Shown piece after piece: positions 63,727 to 64,000 of a stretch of DNA of 64,000 nucleotides. Below the pieces are notes generated by a model. It made no database searches. It was not told the DNA's origin and saw nothing but the letters and a program-made list of their open reading frames with translations. Origin of the DNA: Halocatena marina (GTDB taxonomy: Archaea > Halobacteriota > Halobacteria > Halobacteriales > Haloarculaceae); the NCBI RefSeq assembly GCF_025913575.1, contig NZ_CP109785.1:1240001-1304000 (forward strand), given 5' to 3'. A program made the position numbers and the translations under genes. Numbering within the stretch: the first letter of the stretch is position 1; each line of letters opens with the position of its first letter.

Positions 63727-64000
63727 CCACCACACAGAAGACAAAACAACGCATTGTGTGCAACTGATTTCACGGTATCCATCTGCAAGGGAGATGATGA
63801 CCGTCCATATGTCTGTACGGATGTCCTACTCGGACTGTATTTTATATTGTGAGCAGTCGTTTTGACCGGTCAATCAGAGCCCTGTCGGTCACAGAGTGTC
63901 AGGGAAGATATTTTCATCGTCTAATTACCGAAACTCGAGAGTCGTCGCCTTGATACCACCTATTGATCATTTCTATCGACATGGTTCACACTGACGGTAA

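Noticed and set aside
1..64000. tRNA, rRNA, CRISPR, integrase or transposase
   Set aside because: I looked for T-loop-like GGTTCGAATCC motifs, regularly spaced repeats and transposase motifs and saw none that hold up.

Overview
The window looks like chromosome from a halophilic archaeon (class Halobacteria). The proteins are rich in Asp and Glu. Secreted proteins carry twin-arginine signals. Many starts lie 25-30 bases downstream of TATA-like boxes with no Shine-Dalgarno site. The regulators and stress proteins are typical of the class: a bacterioopsin-activator HTH protein, zinc-ribbon winged-helix proteins, many UspA proteins and an archaeal CoaD. Base composition is low for a haloarchaeon, and several spacers are very AT-rich. 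I saw no tRNA, rRNA, CRISPR array, complete insertion sequence or phage module. No genus can be named from this sequence alone.

1-11 kb is a catabolic locus for hydantoin-like, ureido or N-acyl amino compounds. It holds an ECF-type importer (T and two ATPase subunits, with a divergent S-like subunit), a threonine-synthase-like PLP enzyme, an N-acyl-D-amino-acid deacylase family protein, an M20 N-carbamoyl-amino-acid amidohydrolase, a hydantoinase and two tandem TIM-barrel amidohydrolase-like proteins, the second without its metal ligands. Five transcription starts in this locus carry the same palindrome, CCTNCCATGGNAGG, 5-7 bases upstream of a TATA-like box. 11-19 kb holds a frameshifted ATP-grasp gene, a two-gene ABC exporter with a divergent HTH regulator, and small genes.

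19-28 kb is an HTH_10 regulator followed by a tightly overlapping operon: Tat lipoprotein binding protein, class III CoA-transferase, CitE-like lyase, two Dpp-type permeases and a fused DppD-DppF ATPase. The two lobes of the binding protein appear in circularly permuted order. 29-33 kb has a sulfatase-family enzyme facing a GT39-like membrane protein.

33-44 kb is gene-poor and AT-rich. It contains relics and small membrane proteins among UspA genes, a VanZ-like protein, an M50-CBS protease, CoaD and an MscS channel. 44-49 kb holds a coupled cluster (Lrp/RCK regulator, a 56-residue unknown protein, UspA, APC permease fused to two UspA domains) and a nucleotidyltransferase.

49-54 kb has an UlaG-like hydrolase, an orphan E1-alpha dehydrogenase subunit, and an IclR regulator divergent from a galactonate-dehydratase-like protein that lacks both catalytic histidines. 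54-59 kb has three tandem secreted GH18 chitinases that share domain blocks as a mosaic. It is followed by a PhoD phosphatase with a lamin-tail domain and an ATP-grasp ligase.
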